A DNA stretch of 64,000 nucleotides from contig NZ_CP037858.1 of assembly GCF_006974125.1 (NCBI RefSeq), positions 4,030,001-4,094,000 of the forward strand, in the 5' to 3' direction. A program made the translations under genes and the position numbers. The DNA comes from Stenotrophomonas maltophilia (GTDB taxonomy: Bacteria; Pseudomonadota; Gammaproteobacteria; Xanthomonadales; Xanthomonadaceae). The notes below the pieces were generated by a model, which was not told where the DNA came from, did no database searches, and was given only the letters and a program-made list of their open reading frames with translations. Below, piece after piece: positions 20,824 to 30,003 of this stretch (its first letter is position 1; each line of letters starts with the position of its first letter).

Positions 20824-21774
20824 ATGCGCAACAACCCGATGGCTCTGGGCATCGCCAATGGCGTGGCCGCTGGCGCGCTGTGGGGCGTGGTTTTCCTCGC
20901 GCCCGCCGTGCTGCAGTCGTTCAACGCCCTGCAACTGTCGGCCGGCCGCTATCTGGTCTACGGCCTGATCGCCGTGGCCCTGCTGCTGCCGCGCTGGAAG
21001 CGGCTGGCACCGCGGCTGGGCCGCGCCGAATGGATCGGCCTGCTGTGGCTGAGCCTGGCCGGGAACCTGGTGTATTTCCTGCTGCTGGCGACGGCGGTGC
21101 AGTGGGCCGGTGGGGCGGCGGCGTCCTTGATTGTCGGCCTGATTCCGGTGGTGGTCACCCTGGTTGGCGTGCGCGAGCAGGGCGCTGTACCACTGAAGCA
21201 GCTGCTGCCGGCACTCGGCCTGTGCGTGCTGGGCGTAGCACTGGTTGGCTGGGAAGCACTGATGTCCGAGCATCTGGCAACCCCGTGGCGGCAGCGCCTG
21301 ATCGGCCTGCTGTGCGCGTTCGGCGCGCTGTTCTCGTGGGCGTTGTACTCGATCGGCAACAGCCGCTGGCTGGCACGCCGACCGGATCTGTCCAGCCACG
21401 ACTGGTCGCTGCTCACCGGCGTTACGACTGGCGGCCTGGCCCTGCTGCTGGTGCCGATGGCCTTCATCGGCCACGCCGGCGGGCACACGGCGGCGCAGTG
21501 GAGTGGTTTCTGGGCGATCAGCGCCGGTGTGGCGGTGGTGGCCTCGATCCTCGGCAACGCATTCTGGAACCGCGCCAGCCGCCTGCTGCCGCTGACCCTG
21601 ACCGGCCAGATGATCGTGTTCGAGACGCTGTTCGCGCTGGCGTATGCCTTCGCCTGGCAGCAGCGCTGGCCCTCGCTGCTGGAAGCACTGGCGATCGTGT
21701 TCCTGGTGGCCGGCGTGATGCTGTGCGCGCATGCCCACCGCACGCCGCGGGCGATCGCCGAACATGCCGGCTGA
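20824..21774 (+). CDS. EamA/DMT-superfamily transporter (316 aa)
   Basis: Ten hydrophobic segments in two repeated EamA halves of about five helices each can be traced, the first with GALWGVVFLAP and the second with CAFGALFSWALYSIGN. The length (316 residues) fits the drug/metabolite transporter superfamily of inner-membrane exporters for amino acids or other small metabolites. The start ATG at 20824 follows a short leader after the REP pair. It lies just upstream of the threonine operon promoter region, but a link to threonine export is only a guess. Confidence 0.87.
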   Translation: MRNNPMALGIANGVAAGALWGVVFLAPAVLQSFNALQLSAGRYLVYGLIAVALLLPRWKRLAPRLGRAEWIGLLWLSLAGNLVYFLLLATAVQWAGGAAASLIVGLIPVVVTLVGVREQGAVPLKQLLPALGLCVLGVALVGWEALMSEHLATPWRQRLIGLLCAFGALFSWALYSIGNSRWLARRPDLSSHDWSLLTGVTTGGLALLLVPMAFIGHAGGHTAAQWSGFWAISAGVAVVASILGNAFWNRASRLLPLTLTGQMIVFETLFALAYAFAWQQRWPSLLEALAIVFLVAGVMLCAHAHRTPRAIAEHAG

Positions 21775-21875
21775 ATGCGCGCGTCAAGCGTGCTGATGCC
21801 GCCTTGGTCTCAGATGCAACCAAATGCCGGCACGTTGACCGATGATCGCGGCAATGGTTTTTTGCATCGCAGCAC

Positions 21876-21881
21876 TTGACA
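21876..21881 (+). promoter_or_regulatory. Possible -35 element of the thr operon promoter
   Basis: A perfect TTGACA hexamer lies 31 bp upstream of the leader-peptide ATG. The best -10-like sequence 16-17 bp downstream (around TGTTTT, 21898-21903) is weak. A 7-bp hairpin CGCACAG-N6-CTGTGCG (21891-21910) overlaps it and ends 2 bp before the leader ATG. If this promoter is used, the leader transcript would be nearly leaderless. Confidence 0.4.
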
Positions 21882-21912
21882 GCGGACCGGCGCACAGTGT
21901 TTTCTGTGCGTC

Positions 21913-22047
21913 ATGGTTCTTGATGCCGCCCACGCCAGCCTGATCGCCCCCGCCACTGCGGGTCGTTCGACTGCGCCGGTCGCCACCACCACCATTACCA
22001 CCACCACCGTCACCACTGCCCTGGTGCGGCCCGTCGTCTTCGTGTAA
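21913..22047 (+). CDS. thrL: thr operon leader peptide (44 aa)
   Basis: A 44-codon frame begins ATG GTT CTT GAT and stops TAA 84 bp before thrA. Codons 25-35 read TTTITTTTVTT, that is nine threonines and one isoleucine in eleven residues, with extra Thr at codons 15 and 20. Such a Thr/Ile-rich run upstream of thrABC is the hallmark of ribosome-mediated attenuation sensing charged tRNA-Thr and tRNA-Ile. No strong SD precedes the ATG. Identification rests on the codon run, position and the mutually exclusive RNA stems downstream. Confidence 0.88.
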   Translation: MVLDAAHASLIAPATAGRSTAPVATTTITTTTVTTALVRPVVFV

Positions 22048-22115
22048 CTCCCGAAAACCACGGCCCCGCACCATACAGGTGGCGGGGAAACTCGACTCCT
22101 GCATGCGACGGGGCC
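21982..22115 (+). promoter_or_regulatory. Threonine attenuator: alternative RNA stems
   Basis: The segment CCCCGC-ACC / GGT-GCGGGG at 22064-22087 folds into a G+C-rich hairpin. Two alternatives compete with it: GCCACC within the Thr-codon run (21982-21987) can pair with GGTGGC (22078-22083), and GGCCCCG (22062-22068) can pair with CGGGGCC (22109-22115). This gives terminator/antiterminator logic. No long T-run follows the 22064-22087 hairpin, so termination may be weak or Rho-assisted. Confidence 0.55.
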
Positions 22116-22131
22116 TCCTACCGAGGTCTGC

Positions 22132-24636
22132 ATGTCTTCCCACGCCCCCGCTCATCCCGTTGCCCCGGCCGACCTGGCTGCACCGTCCACTGTCGTGCAC
22201 AAGTTCGGCGGCACCTCGGTGGCCGATGCCGAACGCTACCGCCATGTTGCCGGCCTGCTGCTGGCCCGTCCCGAATCGCTGCAGGTCACTGTCGTCTCGG
22301 CGATGAAGGGCGTCACCGACGCCTTGATTGAACTGGCGCAGCTGGCGGCCAAGGGCGACGAGCGTTGGCGCGAGGCCTGGCATGCGCTGCGCGCGCGCCA
22401 TCGTGGCGCTGCCGTGGCCCTGCTGGGCGAGCAGGTGGGCGAGACCGTGGAGTGGATCGACGCCCGCTTCGAACAGCTGGCCGAAGTGCTGGCGGCGCTG
22501 GTGGTGATCGGTGAGCTGCCGCGCGAGGTCCTGGATCGTGTGCAGGGGCTGGGCGAAGTGTTCTCCGCGCAGCTGCTTGGCACCCACCTGCGTGCATTGG
22601 GCGAAGACTGTGCGGTGCTCGATGCGCGTGATGTGCTGGTGGTCGGGCACGGTGAACTCGGCGTGGATGTCGACTGGGAAACCAGTGCCGACCGCCTGGC
22701 CAAGTGGCGCCTGCAGCACCCGCAATCGCGCCTGGTTGCCACCGGGTTCGTCGCGCGTGATCGCGATGACCGCATCACCACGCTCGGCCGCAACGGCAGC
22801 GACTACTCCGGCGCGATCTTCGCCGCGCTGTTCAACGCCGATGAGCTGCACATCTGGACCGACGTCGACGGCGTGCTGTCGGCCGACCCGCGACTGGTGC
22901 CCGAGGCGGTGCAGCTTGAATCGCTCAGCTACGACGAGGCCTGCGAACTGGCTTACTTCGGCGCCAAAGTGGTGCACCCGCAGACGATGTCGCCGGCGAT
23001 CCGCCTGGGCCTGCCGATCTTCATCCGCAACACGTTCCAACCGGCGCATCCGGGTACGCGTATCAGTGCCGAGCGCTCGCCGCGCGGGCCGGTGAAGGGC
23101 CTGACCCTGAGCCCAGGGCTGGCCCTGCTGAACCTGGAAGGCACCGGTCTGATCGGTGTACCCGGTACGGCCGAACGCGTGTTCGCGGCGCTGCGCCAGG
23201 CGCAGGTGTCGGTCGTGATGATCTCGCAGGGGTCGTCGGAGCATTCGATCTGCTGCGTGGTGCGTGCTGCCGAAGCGGCGCGTGGCCGTGAGGCGCTGCT
23301 GCACGCGTTCGCGCATGAGCTGTCGGTCGGGCAGGTGCAGCGCGTGCAGGTCAGTGAGGGCGTAAGCGTCCTGGCGGCGGTCGGTGACGGCATGGCCGGG
23401 CAGCCGGGTGTGGCCGCGCGCCTGTTCGAGGCACTGGGGCGTGCGCAGGTAAACATCCTGGCGATCGCGCAGGGCTCGTCGGAGCGCAATATCTCGGTGG
23501 CGGTGGACAGTACCGATGCCACCCGCGCATTGCGTGCCGCGCATGCCGGTTTCTGGCTGTCGCCGCAGACGTTTGCAGTGGGCGTGATCGGGCCGGGCAA
23601 TGTCGGCGCGGCACTGCTGGACCAGCTGCTGGCGGCCCGCCCGCAGCTGCTGGCCAAGGCCAATGTGGACCTGCGCCTGCGTGCGCTGGCTTCGCGCTCG
23701 CGCATGCGGCTGGAAGTGGACGGTCTGCACGCCGATTGGCGGGAGGCACTGCAGGAAGCGGGCGAATCCAGCGACCTGGATCGCTTCACCGAACACCTGC
23801 TGGCCGCGCACCTGCCGCATGCGGTGGTGATCGACTGCAGCGGCAGCGCCGACGTGGCCGAGCGCTATGAGGGCTGGCTGGCCGCCGGCATCCACGTAGT
23901 CACGCCGAACAAACAGGCCGGTGCCGGGCCGCTGCCGCGTTACCAGCGCATCCGTGCTGCTGCGGCCGCCAGTGGTGCGCGCTTCCGTTACGAGGCCACG
24001 GTGGGCGCGGGCCTGCCGGTGATCACCACGCTGCGTGATCTGGTGGATACGGGCGACGAGGTGCTGGCGATCGAAGGCATCTTCTCCGGCACGCTGGCCT
24101 GGCTGTTCAACCGCTTCGACGGCAGCCAGCCGTTCTCTTCGCTGGTCGCGCAGGCGCGTTCGATGGGTTACACCGAGCCGGACCCGCGCGATGACCTGTC
24201 CGGCGTGGACGTGGCACGCAAGCTTGTGATCCTGGCCCGCGAGGCCGGCCATGCGCTCAGTCTGGAGCAGGTGCAGGTGGAAAGCCTGGTGCCGGCACTG
24301 CTGCGCGAGGGCAGCGTGGAGGACTTCATGGCGCGATTGGGTGAGTCCGATGCCAGCCTGCTGCAGCGGCTGCACGATGCGCGGGCGCACGGGGCCGTGC
24401 TGCGCTATGTGGCGCGGCTTGGCGCCGATGGTGCTTCGGTGGGTCTGCAGGAGCTGCCGGCCGATCACGCCTTCGCCAACCTGCGGCTGACCGACAACGT
24501 GGTGCAGTTCCGTACCCGCCGCTACTGCGACAACCCGTTGGTGGTGCAGGGGCCGGGCGCCGGCCCGGAAGTGACCGCGGCCGGTGTGTTCGCCGACCTG
24601 CTGCGGGTGGCCGCCGGTGAAGGAGCGCGCCTGTGA
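22132..24636 (+). CDS. thrA: Bifunctional aspartate kinase/homoserine dehydrogenase (834 aa)
   Basis: The N-terminal aspartokinase begins with the signature [13 protein letters not shown] (~24-36) and contains [18 protein letters not shown]. Two ACT-type regulatory segments follow (~345-475; [13 protein letters not shown], then [16 protein letters not shown]). The C-terminal homoserine dehydrogenase starts around residue 482 with the NAD-binding motif [14 protein letters not shown] and includes VTPNKQAG and [12 protein letters not shown]. The length matches E. coli ThrA (820). It catalyses the first and third steps of threonine/homoserine synthesis, with threonine feedback expected through the ACT domains. 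First enzyme gene after the thrL leader, overlapping thrB by 4 bp. Confidence 0.97.
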   Translation: MSSHAPAHPVAPADLAAPSTVVHKFGGTSVADAERYRHVAGLLLARPESLQVTVVSAMKGVTDALIELAQLAAKGDERWREAWHALRARHRGAAVALLGEQVGETVEWIDARFEQLAEVLAALVVIGELPREVLDRVQGLGEVFSAQLLGTHLRALGEDCAVLDARDVLVVGHGELGVDVDWETSADRLAKWRLQHPQSRLVATGFVARDRDDRITTLGRNGSDYSGAIFAALFNADELHIWTDVDGVLSADPRLVPEAVQLESLSYDEACELAYFGAKVVHPQTMSPAIRLGLPIFIRNTFQPAHPGTRISAERSPRGPVKGLTLSPGLALLNLEGTGLIGVPGTAERVFAALRQAQVSVVMISQGSSEHSICCVVRAAEAARGREALLHAFAHELSVGQVQRVQVSEGVSVLAAVGDGMAGQPGVAARLFEALGRAQVNILAIAQGSSERNISVAVDSTDATRALRAAHAGFWLSPQTFAVGVIGPGNVGAALLDQLLAARPQLLAKANVDLRLRALASRSRMRLEVDGLHADWREALQEAGESSDLDRFTEHLLAAHLPHAVVIDCSGSADVAERYEGWLAAGIHVVTPNKQAGAGPLPRYQRIRAAAAASGARFRYEATVGAGLPVITTLRDLVDTGDEVLAIEGIFSGTLAWLFNRFDGSQPFSSLVAQARSMGYTEPDPRDDLSGVDVARKLVILAREAGHALSLEQVQVESLVPALLREGSVEDFMARLGESDASLLQRLHDARAHGAVLRYVARLGADGASVGLQELPADHAFANLRLTDNVVQFRTRRYCDNPLVVQGPGAGPEVTAAGVFADLLRVAAGEGARL

Positions 24637-25547
24637 TCGCACGTGCGTTTGCGCCTGCGTCGGTGGCCAACGTGGCGGTGGGCTTCGACATCCTCGGCCA
24701 TGCCATTGCCGGTGTTGGCGATAGCGTGAGCGTGCGCCGCATCGAGGAACCGGTGGTGCGCATCGAGGCGATCCGTGGCAGTGCGGTCGAGCTGCCGTTG
24801 GATGCGGCCGGGAACACCGCGGGCGCTGCGCTGATGTCACTGCGCGAAGGCCTCGGCCTGGAGTTCGGCTTTGAGGTCGAGATCGACAAAGGCATTCCGT
24901 TCGGCTCCGGCATGGGTGGCTCTGCAGCGTCATGCGTCGCGGCGCTGGTGGCCGCCAACGCGCTGCTGGATGTGCCGCTGTCGCGCGAGGCGCTTTACCC
25001 GTTCGCGCTGGATGGCGAAGCGGTGGCCAGCGGTGGCCGCCACGGTGACAACGTGGGGCCACTGTTGCTGGGCGGTCTTGCGTTGTGCACGGCCGATCGC
25101 CTGCTGCCGATCCCGGTGCCCGCGACCTGGCACAGCCTGCTGGTGCATCCGCATGCGGTGCTGGAAACACGTCGCGCGCGCCAGGCGCTGCAGGGCAGCT
25201 ATGCATTGGGTGAGTTCGTGGCGCAGAGCGCGAACCTGGCGCTGGTACTCAGTGGCTGCCATCGCAGTGATGCGGCACTGGTGCGGGCGGGACTGCGCGA
25301 TGTGCTGGTGGAACCACGGCGGGCCGGCCTGATCGCGGGTTTCGTGGCAGCCCGCGATGCGGCACTGTCGGCGAATGCGATGGGCGCAGGCATCTCCGGT
25401 GCCGGTCCCAGCGTGTTCGCCTGGTTCGAGGATGCCGACCAGGCCCACGCTGCCGTGGCGCCGGTGCGGGCCGCCTTTGCGGGTGCCGGCTTTGACAGCG
25501 ATGCCTGGGTCTCGCCGCTGGACGCGCCGGGAGCCCGGCTGTGCTGA
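24633..25547 (+). CDS. thrB: Homoserine kinase (304 aa)
   Basis: A GHMP-kinase fold: N-terminal [19 protein letters not shown] loop [17 protein letters not shown] (~86-102) and C-terminal [14 protein letters not shown]. It phosphorylates homoserine for ThrC. The start is GTG at 24633, overlapping the thrA stop (GTGA), which implies coupled translation. Length is typical (E. coli ThrB 310). Regulation is presumably shared with thrA through the attenuator. Confidence 0.96.
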   Translation: MIARAFAPASVANVAVGFDILGHAIAGVGDSVSVRRIEEPVVRIEAIRGSAVELPLDAAGNTAGAALMSLREGLGLEFGFEVEIDKGIPFGSGMGGSAASCVAALVAANALLDVPLSREALYPFALDGEAVASGGRHGDNVGPLLLGGLALCTADRLLPIPVPATWHSLLVHPHAVLETRRARQALQGSYALGEFVAQSANLALVLSGCHRSDAALVRAGLRDVLVEPRRAGLIAGFVAARDAALSANAMGAGISGAGPSVFAWFEDADQAHAAVAPVRAAFAGAGFDSDAWVSPLDAPGARLC

Positions 25548-25576
25548 ATCCTTCCCCTTTACTGGATACCCAACCC

Positions 25577-26863
25577 ATGCAATTTGTTTCGACCCGCGGC
25601 CAGTCTCCGGCCGTTGGCCTCAGTGCGGCCATCGCCGCAGGACTGGCGCCCGATGGAGGGCTGTATGTGCCCGAGGTGCTGCCGGCGCCGCGTGAGCTGC
25701 AGGCCGGTGCGACGCTGGCCGATACCGCCACCGACCTGCTGGCTCCGTTCTTTGCCGGCGACGCGCTGGAGTCTGTGTTGCCGTCGATCTGCGGTGACGC
25801 GTTCGATTTCCCCGTGCCGCTGCGCCCGCTCGGCGATGGCGACCATGTGCTGGAGCTGTTCCATGGGCCGACGGCCGCATTCAAGGATATCGGTGCGCGC
25901 TTCCTTGCCGGTGCGCTGTCGCGGCTGCAGGCTGGCCAGGGTCGCGACCTGACGATCGTCGTCGCCACCTCCGGCGATACCGGTGCCGCGGTGGCGGCGG
26001 CGTTCCATCGCCAGCCCGGCGTGCGGGTGGTGGTGCTGTATCCGGATGGCCGCGTGTCACCGCGCCAGGCACACCAGCTCGGCTGCTTCGGCGACAACAT
26101 CCAGGCGCTGCGCGTGGCCGGTGCATTCGACGACTGCCAGGCCATGGTCAAGCAGGCGCTGGCCGACCGTGACCTGCAGGCGCAGGTGCCGCTGAGCTCG
26201 GCCAACAGCATCAGCCTGGGCCGCCTGCTGCCGCAGATGAGCTACTACGCGCATGCGGCACTGACCCATCATGCTGAAACCCGCCGCCGGCTCAACCTGG
26301 TGGTGCCGACCGGCAACCTCGGCAACGCAATGGCTGCGGTGCTGGCGCGTGCGCTGGGTGTGCCGATCGGGCAGATTGTGCTGGCGACCAATGCAAACGC
26401 CGTGTTGCCGGCCTACTTCAATGGCGCTGATTACCAACCGCGGGCCAGCGTGGCCACCGTGGCCAATGCCATGGACGTGGGTGCGCCGAGCAACTTCGAG
26501 CGCCTGCGCTGGCTCTACCAGGGCGATGACGCAGAGCTGCGTGCAGCCTTCCGCGCGTTCGCGGTGGATGACGTGACCATCCGCGCGACGATTGCGGCGG
26601 CGCACGCCAGCAATGGTGAGCTGTTCTGCCCGCATACGGCGACAGCGGTGAAGGTGCTGCAGGACCTGCGTGCGCGCGGCGCCAAGGGCGACTGGGCGGT
26701 GGTGGCTACGGCGCATGCGGCCAAGTTCGAAGCTGTGGTCGAGCCGTTGATTGGTGGCGTGGTCACGGTGCCCCCGGCGTTGGACGCGCTGTTGCAGCGG
26801 CCTGCGCACGCGGAACCGTTGGCGGCCGATTACGCGGCGTTGCGCGAGGTGTTGTTGCGCTGA
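25577..26863 (+). CDS. thrC: Threonine synthase (428 aa)
   Basis: The pyridoxal-phosphate lysine is Lys103 in HGPTAAFKDIGARF, and the phosphate-binding loop is ATSGDTGAAVAAAF. I choose the ATG at 25577 (MQFVSTRGQSP) because family members start this way and the length then equals E. coli ThrC (428 aa); an upstream in-frame GTG at 25541 would overlap thrB. It converts O-phosphohomoserine to threonine and closes the thr operon. A REP-bounded repeat cluster follows. Confidence 0.96.
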   Translation: MQFVSTRGQSPAVGLSAAIAAGLAPDGGLYVPEVLPAPRELQAGATLADTATDLLAPFFAGDALESVLPSICGDAFDFPVPLRPLGDGDHVLELFHGPTAAFKDIGARFLAGALSRLQAGQGRDLTIVVATSGDTGAAVAAAFHRQPGVRVVVLYPDGRVSPRQAHQLGCFGDNIQALRVAGAFDDCQAMVKQALADRDLQAQVPLSSANSISLGRLLPQMSYYAHAALTHHAETRRRLNLVVPTGNLGNAMAAVLARALGVPIGQIVLATNANAVLPAYFNGADYQPRASVATVANAMDVGAPSNFERLRWLYQGDDAELRAAFRAFAVDDVTIRATIAAAHASNGELFCPHTATAVKVLQDLRARGAKGDWAVVATAHAAKFEAVVEPLIGGVVTVPPALDALLQRPAHAEPLAADYAALREVLLR

Positions 26864-26877
26864 TCGGGGATGTCTGG

Positions 26878-27007
26878 GGTTGCCGGCCAGCGGCCGGCAC
26901 TACCGGATGGAGACAACCTGGGTTGGGCACGACCGGATGGAGGCAACACGGGTTGGGCACGACCAGATGGATGCAGCACGGGTAGTGCCGGCCGCTGGCC
27001 GGCAACC
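26878..27007. repeat. REP-bounded cluster with 30-bp tandem units
   Basis: Two perfectly inverted 27-bp REPs (26878-26904 and 26981-27007; each GGTAGTGCCGGCC... in its own orientation) enclose 30-bp units at 26905-26934 and 26935-26964 that differ at only a few positions. A third, partial unit at 26965 runs into the right REP. The block lies between the stops of convergent thrC and the FNR-type gene and may terminate both. Confidence 0.85.
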
Positions 27008-27025
27008 CAACCAACCGCGATGCGG

Positions 27026-27778
27026 TCAGATCAACCCTTCGCCGGCCAGCATGCGCAGCCCGTCCTCGTCGAGGATCTCCACTACGTTCAGGTGGGGCAG
27101 GGCAATCAGCCCCTGCTGGCGCAGCTTGGTGAAGGTGCGGCTGACCGTTTCCATGGTCAGGCCCAGATGATCGGCGATGTCGCCACGACCCATCGGCAGC
27201 GACACGCGCAGGCCGTCGCCGCCCAGCTTGGCCTCGCGTGCGGCCAGGCGCAGCAGGAAATCGGCCAGCTTCTCGGCCGGCTGCAGGCGAGCCAGGGCCA
27301 GCGCGGCGTCCTGTGCGGCATCCAGCTCCTGGCAGGCGCGCTGCAGCAGCTTGCGCTCCAGGTGCGGGAAGCGGCTGCGCAGTGCCTTCATCTGCGGCAA
27401 TGCGACGCGGCAGACGCGGCTGTCGGCGATGGCCTCGATGTCGTAGCGATGGTGGTCGCTGCCGCTCAGGCCCAGGTAGTCGCCGGGCAGCACGAAGCCG
27501 TTGATCTGGCGGCGGCCGTCAGCCAAGGTGCGCACCAGGCGCAGTGCGCCGCCGGTCAATGTATAGACATGGTCGCGCTCTTCGCCGGTGCGGGCCAGCG
27601 TGCTGCCCATGCTGACCTGCTGCGAGACGGTGACCTGCTCCAGCGCCTGCACTTCATCGGGCGACAGCGCCGAGCACACCGCAAGGTGGCGAACCGAGCA
27701 GTGCAGGCAGTCCAGCGTGGTGCAGGACGGCGAGGCGGGATCGTTGATGGCGGGCGGAGCGCCGGAAGGCCGTGACAT
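27026..27778 (-). CDS. FNR-type oxygen-responsive regulator of the Crp family (250 aa)
   Basis: N-terminal cysteines Cys24-x2-Cys27-x7-Cys35 together with Cys123 (DSRVCRV) supply the four ligands of an oxygen-labile [4Fe-4S] cluster; the C-x2-C-x7-C spacing is that of the FnrN/FnrL branch rather than E. coli FNR (C-x2-C-x5-C). An additional Cys19 is present. A cyclic-nucleotide-like beta-roll ([13 protein letters not shown]) leads to a long dimer helix and the [24 protein letters not shown] with the Glu-x-x-Ser-Arg recognition residues that read TTGAT-type half sites. It likely switches genes for low-oxygen growth. It is divergent from hisS. Confidence 0.88.
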   Translation of the reverse strand: MSRPSGAPPAINDPASPSCTTLDCLHCSVRHLAVCSALSPDEVQALEQVTVSQQVSMGSTLARTGEERDHVYTLTGGALRLVRTLADGRRQINGFVLPGDYLGLSGSDHHRYDIEAIADSRVCRVALPQMKALRSRFPHLERKLLQRACQELDAAQDAALALARLQPAEKLADFLLRLAAREAKLGGDGLRVSLPMGRGDIADHLGLTMETVSRTFTKLRQQGLIALPHLNVVEILDEDGLRMLAGEGLI

Positions 27779-27904
27779 GTTGCGGGGGCGTATCGCGGGC
27801 GGGGAGGGCCTTATGATACTTCAAGCGGCCGTTCGACCCTGCCCGAGGCGGGGGCGCTAGAATGTCGCCCCCTCCCACGTCCCGTTCCAGCAGGAGTTCC
27901 GCCC

Positions 27905-29302
27905 GTGATCAAGCCCCGTACCCCGCCCGGCACCCTTGAACTGCTGCCGCGCGAGCAGATTGCGTTCCAGCGCATGCTGGACGTCATCCGCCGCAACTAC
28001 GAGCGCTTCGGGTTCCTGCCGGTGGAGACGCCGGTGTTCGAGCTGTCCGACGTGTTGCTGACCAAGTCCGGCGGTGAGACCGAGCGCCAGGTGTATTTCG
28101 TGCAGTCCACCGGTGCGCTGGCCAACGCCGCCGAATCGGGTGACCGTTCGCTGCCGGAAATGGCGCTGCGCTTCGACCTGACTGTGCCGCTGGCGCGCTA
28201 CGTGGCCGAGCACGAACACGAACTGACCTTCCCGTTCCGCCGTTACCAGATGCAGCGCGTCTACCGCGGCGAGCGCGCCCAGCGCGGGCGCTTCCGCGAG
28301 TTCTACCAGTGCGACATCGACGTGATCGGCAAGGACAGCCTGAGCGTGCGATACGACGCCGAAGTGCTGGCGGTCATCCACGCCGTGTTCTCGGAACTGC
28401 GCATTGGTGACTTCAGCATCCAGCTGAACAACCGCAAGCTGATGCGCGGTTTCTTCGAAAGCCTGGGCGTGGCCGAGGGCGAGCGACAGCTGGCCGTTCT
28501 GCGCGAAGTAGACAAGCTGGACAAGCGCGGTGCTGACTACGTGCGCGAGACGCTGGTGGGCGAGGGCTTCGACATCCCGGCCGGGCAGGTCGAGAAGATC
28601 CTGGCATTCGTGGCCGTGCGTTCGCAGGGCCATGCCGATGCGCTGGCGCAGCTGGCCACGCTTGAAGCCGATGCCGGTTCTTCGGAGATCCTGCGTACCG
28701 GTGTTGCTGAACTGCGCGAAGTGCTGCAGCTGGTGCAGGCGCTGGGCGTGCCGGAAACCGCGTACTGCCTGAACTTCTCCATTGCGCGCGGCCTGGACTA
28801 TTACACCGGCACCGTCTACGAGACCACGCTGACCGACCACCCGCAGATCGGCTCGATCTGCTCGGGCGGCCGCTACGAAGACCTGGCCAGCCACTACAGC
28901 AAGTCGAAACTGCCGGGCGTGGGTATCTCCATCGGCCTGTCGCGCCTGTTCTGGCAGCTGCGCGAAGCGGGCCTGATCGACGGTATCGAAGCCAGCAGCG
29001 TGCAGGCGCTGGTGGCGCTGATGGACGAGCAGGGCATGCCGCAGTCGCTGGACATCGCCCGTCGACTGCGCGCCGGCGGCATCAACACCGAAGTGCAGAT
29101 GGAGCCGAAGAAGATCGGCAAGCAGTTCCAGTACGCTGCCAAGGCCGGGATCCGCTTCGTGGTGCTGGCGGGTGAGGACGAACTGGCGCGCGGCGTGGTG
29201 GCGGTGAAGGACCTGCTGCGCGAGCAGCAGTTCGAGGTCTCCCGCGATGAGCTGGCCAGCACCCTGCAGGTGGAGCTGGAGCAGTCCAAGGCAATGGCGT
29301 GA
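27905..29302 (+). CDS. hisS: Histidyl-tRNA synthetase (465 aa)
   Basis: A class II synthetase: motif 2 region [18 protein letters not shown], the histidine-specific motifs [13 protein letters not shown] and [11 protein letters not shown], motif 3 [12 protein letters not shown], and a C-terminal anticodon-binding domain (~350-450). The start is GTG at 27905 with AGGAG about 9 nt upstream. The protein is longer than E. coli HisRS (424), and its motif 2 reads [13 protein letters not shown], as in eukaryote-like HisRS enzymes, not the RQFHQLG form of most bacteria. It charges tRNA-His and so feeds the histidine operon context downstream. Confidence 0.95.
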   Translation: MIKPRTPPGTLELLPREQIAFQRMLDVIRRNYERFGFLPVETPVFELSDVLLTKSGGETERQVYFVQSTGALANAAESGDRSLPEMALRFDLTVPLARYVAEHEHELTFPFRRYQMQRVYRGERAQRGRFREFYQCDIDVIGKDSLSVRYDAEVLAVIHAVFSELRIGDFSIQLNNRKLMRGFFESLGVAEGERQLAVLREVDKLDKRGADYVRETLVGEGFDIPAGQVEKILAFVAVRSQGHADALAQLATLEADAGSSEILRTGVAELREVLQLVQALGVPETAYCLNFSIARGLDYYTGTVYETTLTDHPQIGSICSGGRYEDLASHYSKSKLPGVGISIGLSRLFWQLREAGLIDGIEASSVQALVALMDEQGMPQSLDIARRLRAGGINTEVQMEPKKIGKQFQYAAKAGIRFVVLAGEDELARGVVAVKDLLREQQFEVSRDELASTLQVELEQSKAMA

Positions 29303-29595
29303 TGCGGGCCGCCGCAGGGGCGCTGTGCGTGCTCCTGCTGGCGGGCTGCCAGAGCGACCCGGCGCTGCACAGTGCACGGATAGGGCCGGCACAGTACCGG
29401 CTGCAGGTCGATCGCTGCCACGTGATCGACCGCGCGCAGCTGGAGGGCGACCTGCAGGCCTTGGCCTCGCGCACGTGTCCGACGGGCGCAGGGGCGTTGC
29501 AGAACATCCAGTCCCTGCCGAGCCGGCAGGGCAGCCTGTTCGGCGAATGCCTGCGGCGCGGGGCGCTGCAGGCCGAGGTGCGCTGCGCGCCCTGA
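29302..29595 (+). CDS. Small lipoprotein, function unknown (97 aa)
   Basis: The ATG shares one base with the hisS stop codon (TGATG), so it is probably cotranscribed with hisS. A lipoprotein signal is clear: [16 protein letters not shown] with the lipobox LAGC, giving lipid attachment at Cys16. The mature part (~80 residues) has four further cysteines and no motif I recognise. Membrane-anchored, probably periplasmic. Confidence 0.72.
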   Translation: MRAAAGALCVLLLAGCQSDPALHSARIGPAQYRLQVDRCHVIDRAQLEGDLQALASRTCPTGAGALQNIQSLPSRQGSLFGECLRRGALQAEVRCAP

Positions 29596-29620
29596 GTCGG
29601 GCCAGGTTGTTGATTTGAAA

Positions 29621-29652
29621 GCAGAACGCCCGCCCTTTGGTGGGCGTTCTGC
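29621..29652. terminator. Probable terminator hairpin after hisS-lipoprotein
   Basis: A perfect 11-bp stem GCAGAACGCCC / GGGCGTTCTGC (29621-29631 and 29642-29652) with a 10-nt loop lies 25 bp after the lipoprotein stop. The following T-run is short, so efficiency is uncertain. Confidence 0.6.
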
Positions 29653-29711
29653 GTTTACGGGCGAAGCGCAGTCGCGCATGGCTCGAATCTACAGAAGCCG
29701 GTTTCGATCCT

Positions 29712-29935
29712 ACCCACGCCGCTCTGACAGATCGCGGCCAACTGTCGAAGGCGGGGAGGGTCCGGTGGCAGGGGTGTGAGCGGCATGGATGCCGCGACCA
29801 AGCCCCCATGGACGGGTTTACGGCGTCCCCTGCCACCGGACCCTCCCCGCCATCCCGCGGGAAGGCAGGCTTTTGCCGTTGAAGTTGACGTTAGCGGGTG
29901 CAGGGCAGCAGCCCTGCCGCACCTCAACCCTCGAT
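29712..29935 (+). repeat. Long-hairpin intergenic element, copy A
   Basis: Perfect 24-bp arms at 29751-29774 and 29827-29850 enclose a loop with an inner hairpin GCGGCAT-GGATGCCGC. Flanks shared with the copies at 52680-52985 and 53090-53310 include ACTGTCGAAGGCGGGG upstream and a GTGCAGGGCAGCAGCCCTGC-type terminal hairpin. It has no convincing coding potential and accounts for most of the gap between the hisS unit and the his operon. Confidence 0.8.
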
Positions 29936-29960
29936 TTGACGCACTGCGCAAGAATGCGCT

Positions 29961-29984
29961 AATGTACTAACGCGCTATTACATT
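29961..29984. promoter_or_regulatory. HisR operator in front of the his operon
   Basis: A 24-bp imperfect palindrome (two 12-bp arms, two mismatches) starts AATGTA and ends TACATT around the centre CG-CG. It lies immediately upstream of the TrpR-family regulator gene that heads the his operon, which suggests autoregulated control of the whole unit. Histidine as corepressor is inference. Confidence 0.7.
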
Positions 29985-30003
29985 GATGCATGGAAACGAC
30001 CCC

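Noticed and set aside
21784..25206. 1140-codon minus-strand frame opposite thrL-thrA-thrB
   Set aside because: The plus strand encodes clear ThrA and ThrB with all motifs. The antisense frame has low-complexity composition and no start signal.
27811..27824. Possible FNR box in the fnr-hisS gap
   Set aside because: The reverse strand reads TTGAAGTATCATAA, which fits only the left half of TTGAT-N4-ATCAA.
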